Shown: positions 1-5,851 of the stretch, one piece after another
Position numbering within the stretch: the first letter of the stretch is position 1
Layout: each line of letters begins with the position of its first letter
DNA from: Gammaproteobacteria bacterium
GTDB taxonomy: Bacteria; Pseudomonadota; Gammaproteobacteria; Arenicellales; Poriferihabitantaceae
Assembly (NCBI GenBank): GCA_009839585.1
Contig: VXPI01000095.1
Span: 1 to 6,617, forward strand
DNA: 6,617 nucleotides
Direction: 5' to 3'
Program-made: the position numbers and the translations under genes
The notes under the pieces: model-generated
Database searches by the model: none
What the model saw: only the letters and a program-made list of their open reading frames with translations
What the model was told of the DNA's origin: nothing

Positions 1-71
1 GAGTCAGCCTGATGCCACTACCCCTTCTCTTCCCGGGTATTCAATCCGTGTAACTCACGCTTGCAACCACT

Positions 72-515
72 TCACGAATTTTTTTCAACATCCTCTGCAT
101 TGCGAGATTGACAGACTGTTCGGATGCGTTCTGCCGGTATCGCCAACTGTTGGATCAGGTAGTCCCTGAAGTCATTGCTGTATGGTTGTTCCTCGAGCGC
201 AAGAGACATGCACTTGAGCCAGGCATCTCTTTCCGACATATCGATATCCAGGTGCTGATGAACACCGGGAATACTGATTGCCCCGTGTTTTTGCTGGTAC
301 AGCTTCGGCCCTCCTAGCCAGCCACACAGAAACCGGGCCAACTTATCTCGCGATTCATCCAGATTTTCAGGGTGCATTTCGCGGATATCTCTTGCTTCGG
401 GAAGCTGCTCCATATAGTCAAAAAACCGGTCAACCAGCCTGTAGATACCTGAAGTACCGCCAGCCGCCCGATACGAGGCATCCCCATTTCCATATTCTTG
501 TTGTTCGGTACGCAT
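72..515 (-). CDS. Group II truncated haemoglobin (2-on-2 globin), variant distal pocket
   Basis: Small haem protein of 147 residues, expected in the cytoplasm, that would bind O2, NO or other diatomic ligands; its physiological partner is unknown. Landmarks: the helix-B segment RFFDYM (30-35), the MHPENL turn (47-52), the family block RFLCGWLGGPKLY (61-73), the proximal haem ligand His86 (nine residues before the conserved ERDAWLKCM at 95-103), and the group II TrpG8 as Trp99. The length fits the family, allowing for about 20 extra N-terminal residues. The usual B10 Tyr of the F-Y pair is Phe32 here, with a Tyr two residues on. The EF region reads AISIPGV instead of the commoner HP-L-R-R form. 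It starts at ATG 515, 15 bases after the dioxygenase stop, with no strong Shine-Dalgarno, so it is probably co-transcribed and perhaps translationally coupled. A seven-A run (sense strand) sits just before the stop. Family assignment is firm; ligand function is inferred. Confidence 0.9.
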   Translation of the reverse strand: MRTEQQEYGNGDASYRAAGGTSGIYRLVDRFFDYMEQLPEARDIREMHPENLDESRDKLARFLCGWLGGPKLYQQKHGAISIPGVHQHLDIDMSERDAWLKCMSLALEEQPYSNDFRDYLIQQLAIPAERIRTVCQSRNAEDVEKNS

Positions 516-530
516 TGCAGTTCATTTTGC

Positions 531-1385
531 TCAATTGAGGAGAGTCTGGTCAAGGCCGTCAAATTCACTGGCTGTAATGCAGATGCTTGCCAGGGTTCGC
601 TCCTCACCATAAGGCCAGGAAGTACCACGATGCATAGTTGCACGCTCATCCCACACAAGCACATCACCGGGCAGCCACTGGTGGCTATAAACCCGATGCG
701 GTTCAGTCGAGAATTCGATCAATTCATTGATCAGCAATCTGCCTTCTTGTTCATCCATTCCATCCACTCCATAAGCGTGAGATGCCAAGTACAGGGATTC
801 AGTTCCATTGACTGGATTACGCCAGATTGCCCGCCACTTCGTATCCGGCCACATAGTGACTATGTCAAGATTCGCCGCAGATTCTGATACCGCTTTGCGT
901 GAATGTGCATATCGGTGCAGAAATATCAGATTGCGGGTTTTTTCACGGATTTTTTCGGGCAGGTCACGCCAGGCAGCACGAGTAGAAACAAATTGTGTAG
1001 CACCACCCGATGACGGTATCACTCGTGCAGTCAGGATATTGGCCAGGGCTGGCCTGGGTAGAAATGTGCTGTCGGTATGCCAAAGCTGATTTGCTCTTTG
1101 ATGCATAAACCTGGCACTTCCTTCATCTTCAAGACATCCATCTTCCCGGCGGTTTGACACAATTGATACCCGATCCTCATGATTCTCTGGTTGCTTCTCC
1201 CTGATTTCAATCGTACCAAAAAGACGCCCAAAAGCAAGATGGGCCTCTTCATTCAGGTACTGGTTGCGAAACAGCAACAGGGAATGGTCTTCAAATGCTT
1301 CCCGTATTTGCGGGAAATGCACAGCCGCTTCACGCAGATCCATGCCCCGAATCTCTACCCCGAAATCTTTGTGGAGCGCTCTCAT
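531..1385 (-). CDS. TfdA/TauD-family Fe(II)/2-oxoglutarate-dependent dioxygenase
   Basis: Predicted cytoplasmic non-haem iron oxygenase that couples oxidative decarboxylation of 2-oxoglutarate to hydroxylation, often leading to cleavage, of a substrate. With the ATG at 1385 the protein has 284 residues, the usual length for TfdA/TauD. Visible active-site parts are the iron-binding HxD in LWHTDSTF (His103, Asp105), the GGAT segment (127-130) where the family binds 2-oxoglutarate, the distal iron ligand His252 in ATMHRG, and the 2-oxoglutarate carboxylate Arg263 in EERTL. ANQLWHTDSTF and the GDVLVWDERATMHRG stretch resemble 2,4-D dioxygenase TfdA more than taurine dioxygenase TauD, but substrate cannot be read from this. 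A longer GTG start at 1391 is less likely because that GTG lies inside the Shine-Dalgarno sequence. It is the first gene of a two-gene unit with the globin and diverges from the PLP enzyme. Family is certain; substrate is unknown. Confidence 0.94.
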   Translation of the reverse strand: MRALHKDFGVEIRGMDLREAAVHFPQIREAFEDHSLLLFRNQYLNEEAHLAFGRLFGTIEIREKQPENHEDRVSIVSNRREDGCLEDEGSARFMHQRANQLWHTDSTFLPRPALANILTARVIPSSGGATQFVSTRAAWRDLPEKIREKTRNLIFLHRYAHSRKAVSESAANLDIVTMWPDTKWRAIWRNPVNGTESLYLASHAYGVDGMDEQEGRLLINELIEFSTEPHRVYSHQWLPGDVLVWDERATMHRGTSWPYGEERTLASICITASEFDGLDQTLLN

Positions 1386-1390
1386 AGACA

Positions 1391-1396
1391 CCTCCT
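1391..1396 (-). promoter_or_regulatory. Strong Shine-Dalgarno of the dioxygenase gene (decides its start)
   Basis: On the minus strand AGGAGG is followed by the five-base spacer TGTCT and then the ATG at 1385. This ideal spacing selects the ATG and rules against the GTG at 1391, whose first base is part of the ribosome binding site. Confidence 0.85.
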
Positions 1397-1428
1397 TTTC
1401 GATTGCTTTTGCATATTATGTCTGAAAA

Positions 1429-1445
1429 TACTCAATTCACGAGTA
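1429..1445. repeat. Inverted repeat, candidate operator
   Basis: TACTC (1429-1433) and GAGTA (1441-1445) form a perfect five-base dyad around a seven-base spacer, near the middle of the divergent region. A second, imperfect dyad surrounds it: GTCTGAAA (1420-1427) against TTTAGAC (1456-1462), with one unpaired base. This spacing and placement would suit a dimeric regulator acting on both genes, but five-base arms also arise by chance and no regulator gene is in the window. Confidence 0.3.
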
Positions 1446-1500
1446 CACTCCCTGATTTAGACACAAGGCATTTCTTTTCTGAAGAATACTTTACTGGTGA

Positions 1501-2625
1501 ATGAATTTGGATTCCTCCGCAAGACTCCTGATTAACAAACATGCAGACACTGAAGATCGCGGTACCTTTAATTGGTCATTTTCATGCGATTCCGGACCAG
1601 TTCTGTATTCTCTGTCGCACTGCCCTGCATATCAACCGACAACACTCCTTGAATCCAGGCACATAGCCCTGCAAGGCAATCTGAAACATGTCTGGATCAA
1701 GGATGAGTCAAACCGGATGGGGCTCGGCAGCTTCAAGGCGCTGGGCGGAATCTATGCTGTTGCCCGTATTCTTCAGAATGAAGCTGCGTCTTGCCTGGGA
1801 AGAACCATTACTCCGGACGAATTACTGGACCCGGGGATTCAAGAAACCGCATCAAGGTTTACATTTGTCACTGCAAGTGCCGGCAACCACGGCATATCCG
1901 TTGCAACCGGCGCAAAACTGTTCGGCGCACATGCGATCATTGTCCTGTCACGCAGCGTACCTATTGAGTTTGCAGATCGCCTGAATCAAATACCCTGCTC
2001 TGTCGTATGGCATGGGGAAGACTATGAACAGAGCGTTGCACATGCTATACAGATATCCCGGGATCCCGGGCGAATTTTGCTCGCCGACGGTTCCTGGGAA
2101 GGATATACTGACCTACCGGGGCTGGTTATGCAAGGCTATTCGGTTATTCCCGAAGAATGCATGAATCACTTCCTCGCAAAAGACAGCTGGCCTACACACA
2201 TTTTCCTGCAGGCAGGCGTGGGCGGGCTTGCGGCTTCTTTTTCTGCACATGTCCGTACATATTGGCCTGTCCAGCCGACCTTGATTATTGTTGAGCCCGA
2301 AGCTGCACCATGTCTAATCGAAAGCGTTCGACGGAAAACATTGACAGCTGTTGAAGGTCCGATTTCAGTCATGGGGCGGCTGGATTGCAAGCAAGCATCA
2401 CTGATTGCCTACGATACACTCGTTGAAATAGCTGATGCATTCATGGTGATATCGGATGATGAGTCGAAGCTTGGTCGGCAATCCGCTCGAGACGCAGGCC
2501 TCGAAACCACGGAATCTGGTGCCGCCGGACTTGCGGGACTGTTGATTGCATCAGCCTGTCCTGATACCGCAGCAAGACTTGGGCTTGACTCAAACAGCAG
2601 ATGCCTGGCAGTGGTATCGGAATGA
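1501..2625 (+). CDS. Fold-type II PLP-dependent enzyme, divergent diaminopropionate ammonia-lyase (DpaL/YgeX)-like
   Basis: Predicted cytoplasmic PLP enzyme of 374 residues. DpaL converts 2,3-diaminopropionate to pyruvate and ammonia; this relative probably performs an alpha,beta-elimination or deamination on an amino acid, substrate unknown. Landmarks: YQPTTLL (44-50), VWIKDESNRMGLGSFKALGG with the Schiff-base Lys79, the TASAGNHG loop (124-131), ADGSWEGY (195-202), the PLP phosphate loop LQAGVGGLAA (236-245), two cysteines at family positions (Cys271, Cys296) and ESGAAGLAGL (338-347). Two differences from E. coli YgeX stand out: the catalytic Asp of TTTDGNHG is Ala127, and the GLACGEP region reads GRLDCKQ. 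The C-terminus stops directly after the Glu that aligns with the conserved STEG, roughly 20 residues short. ATG 1501 follows an in-frame TGA; GGTGA abuts it, so TTG 1507 is a possible alternative start. Family is firm; reaction is tentative. Confidence 0.85.
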   Translation: MNLDSSARLLINKHADTEDRGTFNWSFSCDSGPVLYSLSHCPAYQPTTLLESRHIALQGNLKHVWIKDESNRMGLGSFKALGGIYAVARILQNEAASCLGRTITPDELLDPGIQETASRFTFVTASAGNHGISVATGAKLFGAHAIIVLSRSVPIEFADRLNQIPCSVVWHGEDYEQSVAHAIQISRDPGRILLADGSWEGYTDLPGLVMQGYSVIPEECMNHFLAKDSWPTHIFLQAGVGGLAASFSAHVRTYWPVQPTLIIVEPEAAPCLIESVRRKTLTAVEGPISVMGRLDCKQASLIAYDTLVEIADAFMVISDDESKLGRQSARDAGLETTESGAAGLAGLLIASACPDTAARLGLDSNSRCLAVVSE

Positions 2626-2639
2626 GAATAGCTTCTCAT
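2622..2639 (+). terminator. Hairpin spanning the PLP lyase stop codon
   Basis: ATGAGAA (2622-2628) pairs perfectly with TTCTCAT (2633-2639) around a TAGC loop, and GG/CC just outside can add two pairs across a bulged A. The TGA stop lies inside the left arm. No T run follows, so this is not a standard intrinsic terminator. It may be an RNA 3'-end stabiliser or coincidental. Confidence 0.3.
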
Positions 2640-2912
2640 CCCCAAGCATGCCTTGAACCGGCTCGATCCCAGACCGAAATGCACAACCCTCGCGGCCACC
2701 GGCAAGCACATGGTGGTTGTCAAAAACCAAACTGAAAAATAAATCCAGCTCGGCAATCAGGACAATATGAAGATGTTCAGGTTCTGCAAGGCCGATATGC
2801 TTCAACCGGCAAGACTGAATTGACAGGCAGCCTATTCGACCATGATTTGCGATTCATTCCCAACCAGTCTCTTGATTGAAACTGGCATTGGCATGCCCGG
2901 TAGAAACCACAG
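2626..2912. other. Convergent intergenic region without a supported gene
   Basis: This stretch lies between the 3' ends of the PLP lyase and the quinone oxidoreductase. The only notable frame is on the minus strand, 2590-2805 (71 codons). It needs a TTG start, overlaps the lyase 3' end, has no ribosome binding site I can see and resembles no family I recognise. The plus-strand frames are interrupted by stops. Apart from the two hairpins listed separately I see no RNA gene, repeat or mobile-element end. It may be plain spacer or the remains of a decayed gene. Confidence 0.5.
2881..2901 (-). terminator. Candidate terminator hairpin downstream of the quinone oxidoreductase gene
   Basis: Read on the minus strand, ACCGGGCAT and ATGCCAGT form an eight-pair stem (one G-T pair, one bulged base) around a four-base loop, beginning 11 bases after the stop codon. 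Only a short TTTCAAT follows instead of a full U tract, so intrinsic termination would be weak. Its position just past the stop of a convergent gene supports a 3'-end role. Confidence 0.35.
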
Positions 2913-3917
2913 TCACGGAATCAGGACAGTCGCTCCCTGAGTTTTGCCGCTTTCAAGGCGTTGATGAGCAATTACTGCATCCCGTAAAGGATATTCATAG
3001 TTGATACTGGAGCGAATTGTCCGGTTCCTGATTGCCTCGAATACGCTGTTTGCCGTATTTTCCAGATCCGACCGCTTGGCAACATAATGCATGATTGCAG
3101 GACGGGTAATGAATAGCGACCCACGATGTCCAAGATCCTGAATGATATCTATCGGGTCCGGGGGGCCGGATACATGGCCATAGGCCGCACAAGTTCCCAT
3201 CGGACGCAAGCAGTCAAGCGATTGCATAATGGTGTCCTTTCCAATTGACTCGTAAACGACTGCCGCCCCTTCCCCTTCCGTGATTTCGTGCACAACATCA
3301 ACAAAGTCTTGCTTGTGCCGAATCACCGGGTAATGACAGCCTGCTTCGGCAGCAGCTTCGGCCTTTTGTTCAGTGCTCACAGTGCCAACGATAACAGCAC
3401 CCAGTGCTTTTGCCCATTGACAGAGAAGCAACCCCATACCACCAGCGGCTGCATGCACGACAATAACGTCGTTTTTCTGGACTGCATATGTACGATGGAG
3501 CAAATAGTGCGCCGTCATGCCCTTCATGATGAGTGAGGCCACTTCGCGGTCATCCAGCCATTCTGGCAGATGGAGCAGTTTATCAGCTGGGTAGTTTCTG
3601 GCTTCGCTGTAACTTCCCAGCGGCGGTATGCCATAGGCAACCCGATCGCCTATCTTGAAATTCGAAACGTCCTTGCCGACATCCTCAACAATGCCCACTC
3701 CTTCAAAACCAATCACAACCGGACAAGGAGGTACCTTCCAGGGGTGTGAAATACCCGCACGATGATAGGTGTCAGCATAATTCACGCCAATCGCCGTATG
3801 ACGTAGCCTCACCTCATCGGGTTGAATGCCCGGTACAGGCCATTCCTGCCATTGCATGGCTTCAGGAGAGCCGAGTTTATGGATAACCTGTGCGTGGTTG
3901 ACCTCGGATTGAGACAT
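2913..3917 (-). CDS. qor: NADPH:quinone oxidoreductase-type zinc-free MDR protein
   Basis: Soluble medium-chain dehydrogenase/reductase of 334 residues, close to the usual 325-330 of the QOR (zeta-crystallin-like) group, which reduces quinones or activated alkenes with NADPH. Domain order is typical: an N-terminal GroES-like catalytic domain with GVNYADTYHRAG (44-55) and GFEGVGIVEDVG (70-81), then a Rossmann domain with AAAGGMG (156-162) and VSTEQKAEAA (180-189), where Ser181 and Lys185 occupy positions usual for NADPH 2'-phosphate contact. The zinc-ligand cysteine pattern of alcohol dehydrogenases is absent. ESIGKDT (223-229) and LRPMGTCAAYGHVSGP are further family signatures. The ATG at 3917 has no convincing Shine-Dalgarno, but no nearby Met offers a better start. 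It lies 53 bases downstream of the ABC ATPase gene in the same direction, with no good terminator between, so read-through transcription is likely. True substrate is unknown; the qor name indicates family. Confidence 0.9.
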   Translation of the reverse strand: MSQSEVNHAQVIHKLGSPEAMQWQEWPVPGIQPDEVRLRHTAIGVNYADTYHRAGISHPWKVPPCPVVIGFEGVGIVEDVGKDVSNFKIGDRVAYGIPPLGSYSEARNYPADKLLHLPEWLDDREVASLIMKGMTAHYLLHRTYAVQKNDVIVVHAAAGGMGLLLCQWAKALGAVIVGTVSTEQKAEAAAEAGCHYPVIRHKQDFVDVVHEITEGEGAAVVYESIGKDTIMQSLDCLRPMGTCAAYGHVSGPPDPIDIIQDLGHRGSLFITRPAIMHYVAKRSDLENTANSVFEAIRNRTIRSSINYEYPLRDAVIAHQRLESGKTQGATVLIP

Positions 3918-3970
3918 TAAGTACGCTCGAGCCGGATTTTTTCGTATTCGCCTGACGAAGGTGCAAATGG

Positions 3971-5851
3971 CTAGACCACAGCTTCATCGGTGCTGTGACT
4001 TTTCAATGCCTGTTGAACCTCAAACTCGACTGCTTCCAGTTCTTCGACAGTTCGGTGACAGGTGATCTGGTGCCCTGAACTCAAATCGTGAACAGGGGGA
4101 TTCTGCTTCTCACAAGTTCCTTCCAGTCCCATTGGGCAACGATTGAAGAATGGACAGCCAACAGTAGTAATTTCGACATCCTTGGCAATCCCAACTGCCA
4201 TTTCCCTTTTCTGCATGGTATCTTCAAGCCAGCCAAGTCGCAATTCCGGAACGGAGCTGATCAGGAGTCGGGTATAGGGATGATATGGAGGAGTCAGCAC
4301 CTCATCAGTTGGGCCCTGCTCAACAACACGACCGGCATAGAGCACCACGATCTCATCTGCAAATGAAGCTACGGTAGATAGATCATGACTGATAAAAACA
4401 AAGGAGACCCCTGTCTTGTCTCGCAGTGCAGTCAGAAGCTTAATCACGTTTGCGCCTACGATTGAATCCAGTGCCGAAGTTACTTCATCACATAACATGA
4501 CTTCCGGGTTGGCTGCCAGGGAACGGGCCATATTTATGCGTTGCTTTTGACCACCCGATAATTCCATCGGATAACGCGAGGCAAAATCTGCCGGCAACTC
4601 AACCATTTCAAGAATCTCGACGACCTTGGCATGTTTCTTTTTGCCCTTTAGACCATGATAAAACTCAAGCGGACGGCCGATAATGTCGCCAATGACCTGT
4701 TTGGGATTCAAGGCGGTGTCAGCCATCTGGAATACGAACTGTATCCGCTGCAACTCTTCAAGTTTTCTGTTTCGAAGATCTCCTTCAAGTTCTACATCGT
4801 CCAGTTTGACCGTACCTCGAGACTGGGGCAAAAGTCCCGCCATGACCCGTGCGAGGGTGGATTTTCCACACCCTGATTCACCAATGACACCAACCACATG
4901 GCCATTCAATACGGAAACATTGATATCCCTTAGAATCGGAACTTTGGGTTCTCCATTGACTATGCCCCCGTATCCAGCAGTCATGTCGGTAATTTTTATC
5001 GCCGGAATTTCTCTTTCATGCTCGATTCCAACTGAACTGCCAAGTCCAGCTTGAGGCTTTGGACGCACGGCTGCCATCAGCCGCTGGGTATAGAGATGGC
5101 CTGGATTATTGATGATTTCATCTGCAGTGCCCTGTTCCATGACTTCGCCGCTATAAAGAACCACAATATAGTCAGCAATCTGTGCAACAACTGCGAGATC
5201 ATGAGTTACATAGATCGCCGCAGAATTCTCTTCATGGATGACCTTCTTGAAAGCCTTCAGAACTTCAATCTGTGTTGTAACATCAAGCGCTGTGGTTGGT
5301 TCATCGAGAACCATGAGATCCGGTTTTCCACAAAGTGCCATGGCAGCCATCAGTCGCTGTAACTGACCACCGGACACCTGATGCGGATATCGAAAACCAA
5401 TTCGACCCGGATCGGGCAATTCGAGTGCGTGATATAACTCTACTGCACGTTTATCCGCTTCGCTTTGCGAGAGGATTCCATGCAAAACAGCTGATTCTGT
5501 AACTTGCTCACCGATGGTGATCGCGGGATTGAATGTTGCGGCAGCACTTTGTGCCAGATAGGCAACCTTGGACCCACGAATCTCCCGCGTACGCATCGGC
5601 TCAGCCTTGAGCATGTCTTCACCATCAACGAGTAATTCGCCACCCGAAAAATACAGCCCAGGCTTGGTATAAGCCAAAGAAGCAAGAGAGATAGTAGTTT
5701 TCCCTGAACCGGACTCACCAATCAACGCGACCACTTCGCCCTTGTGAATGTCAAAGGAGACACCCTTGACAATCGGAATGATATCCCCATCGTCATTTTT
5801 TGCATCGATCCTGAGATCCTTGACTTCAACAAGCTTTTCTTTCTGCATCAT
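3971..5851 (-). CDS. Dipeptide/oligopeptide-type ABC transporter, single-chain double ATP-binding protein (DppD-DppF fusion)
   Basis: Energising subunit of a peptide/nickel/opine-family importer, acting at the cytoplasmic face of the inner membrane. The 626-residue chain holds two complete ABC ATPase domains in place of separate DppD and DppF. Domain 1: Walker A GESGSGKT (45-52), Q-loop Gln101, signature VSGGQ (159-163), Walker B LMVLDE (179-184), switch His217. Domain 2: Walker A GESGCGKST (324-332), Q-loop Gln375, signature LSGGQ (431-435), Walker B VMLCDE (451-456), switch His489. All catalytic elements are intact, so both ATP sites should work. A C-terminal oligo_HPY-type extension begins at HPYTRLL (524-530) and carries Cys566, Cys572, Cys580 and Cys598, the cysteine set often seen in this family. 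The ATG at 5851 follows the permease TAG with no gap; a second ATG follows at once. This implies translational coupling. Transported substrate cannot be predicted from the ATPase. Confidence 0.95.
   Translation of the reverse strand: MMQKEKLVEVKDLRIDAKNDDGDIIPIVKGVSFDIHKGEVVALIGESGSGKTTISLASLAYTKPGLYFSGGELLVDGEDMLKAEPMRTREIRGSKVAYLAQSAAATFNPAITIGEQVTESAVLHGILSQSEADKRAVELYHALELPDPGRIGFRYPHQVSGGQLQRLMAAMALCGKPDLMVLDEPTTALDVTTQIEVLKAFKKVIHEENSAAIYVTHDLAVVAQIADYIVVLYSGEVMEQGTADEIINNPGHLYTQRLMAAVRPKPQAGLGSSVGIEHEREIPAIKITDMTAGYGGIVNGEPKVPILRDINVSVLNGHVVGVIGESGCGKSTLARVMAGLLPQSRGTVKLDDVELEGDLRNRKLEELQRIQFVFQMADTALNPKQVIGDIIGRPLEFYHGLKGKKKHAKVVEILEMVELPADFASRYPMELSGGQKQRINMARSLAANPEVMLCDEVTSALDSIVGANVIKLLTALRDKTGVSFVFISHDLSTVASFADEIVVLYAGRVVEQGPTDEVLTPPYHPYTRLLISSVPELRLGWLEDTMQKREMAVGIAKDVEITTVGCPFFNRCPMGLEGTCEKQNPPVHDLSSGHQITCHRTVEELEAVEFEVQQALKSHSTDEAVV

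Larger units (their letters stand above)
1386..1500. promoter_or_regulatory. Divergent intergenic control region between dioxygenase and PLP lyase genes
   Basis: These 115 bases separate the start codons of two genes reading away from each other, so both promoters and any shared operator should lie here. The tract is AT-richer than its flanks. For the minus-strand gene, CATAAT (complement of 1415-1420) matches the -10 consensus at five of six positions, but no good -35 lies at normal spacing. For the plus-strand gene, TAGACA (1458-1463) and AAGAAT (1482-1487), 18 bases apart, form a weak sigma-70 candidate that would give a very short leader. The positions are suggestions; that the region is regulatory follows from the gene arrangement. 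Confidence 0.55.

Noticed and set aside
1..71. Terminator downstream of the globin gene
   Set aside because: Only a four-base CGTG/CACG stem was found and no U tract; these 71 bases show no supported feature.
498..887. Plus-strand frames opposite the dioxygenase and ABC genes
   Set aside because: They are antisense to genes with intact catalytic motifs and have no family resemblance.
1385..1391. GTG at 1391 as the dioxygenase start
   Set aside because: The GTG overlaps the AGGAGG ribosome binding site, which is ideally spaced for the ATG at 1385.
2590..2805. Minus-strand 71-codon frame as a real gene
   Set aside because: TTG start, no ribosome binding site, overlap with the lyase gene and no recognisable family.
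2864..2885. CCAGT/ACTGG hairpin as a terminator
   Set aside because: The stem is short and interrupted, overlaps the better hairpin at 2881-2901, and lacks a T run.
3918..3970. Terminator or promoter between the ABC ATPase and the quinone oxidoreductase genes
   Set aside because: The only hairpin (TTCG/CGAA) has four pairs and no U tract on the sense strand, and no clear -35/-10 pair was seen; read-through is simpler.
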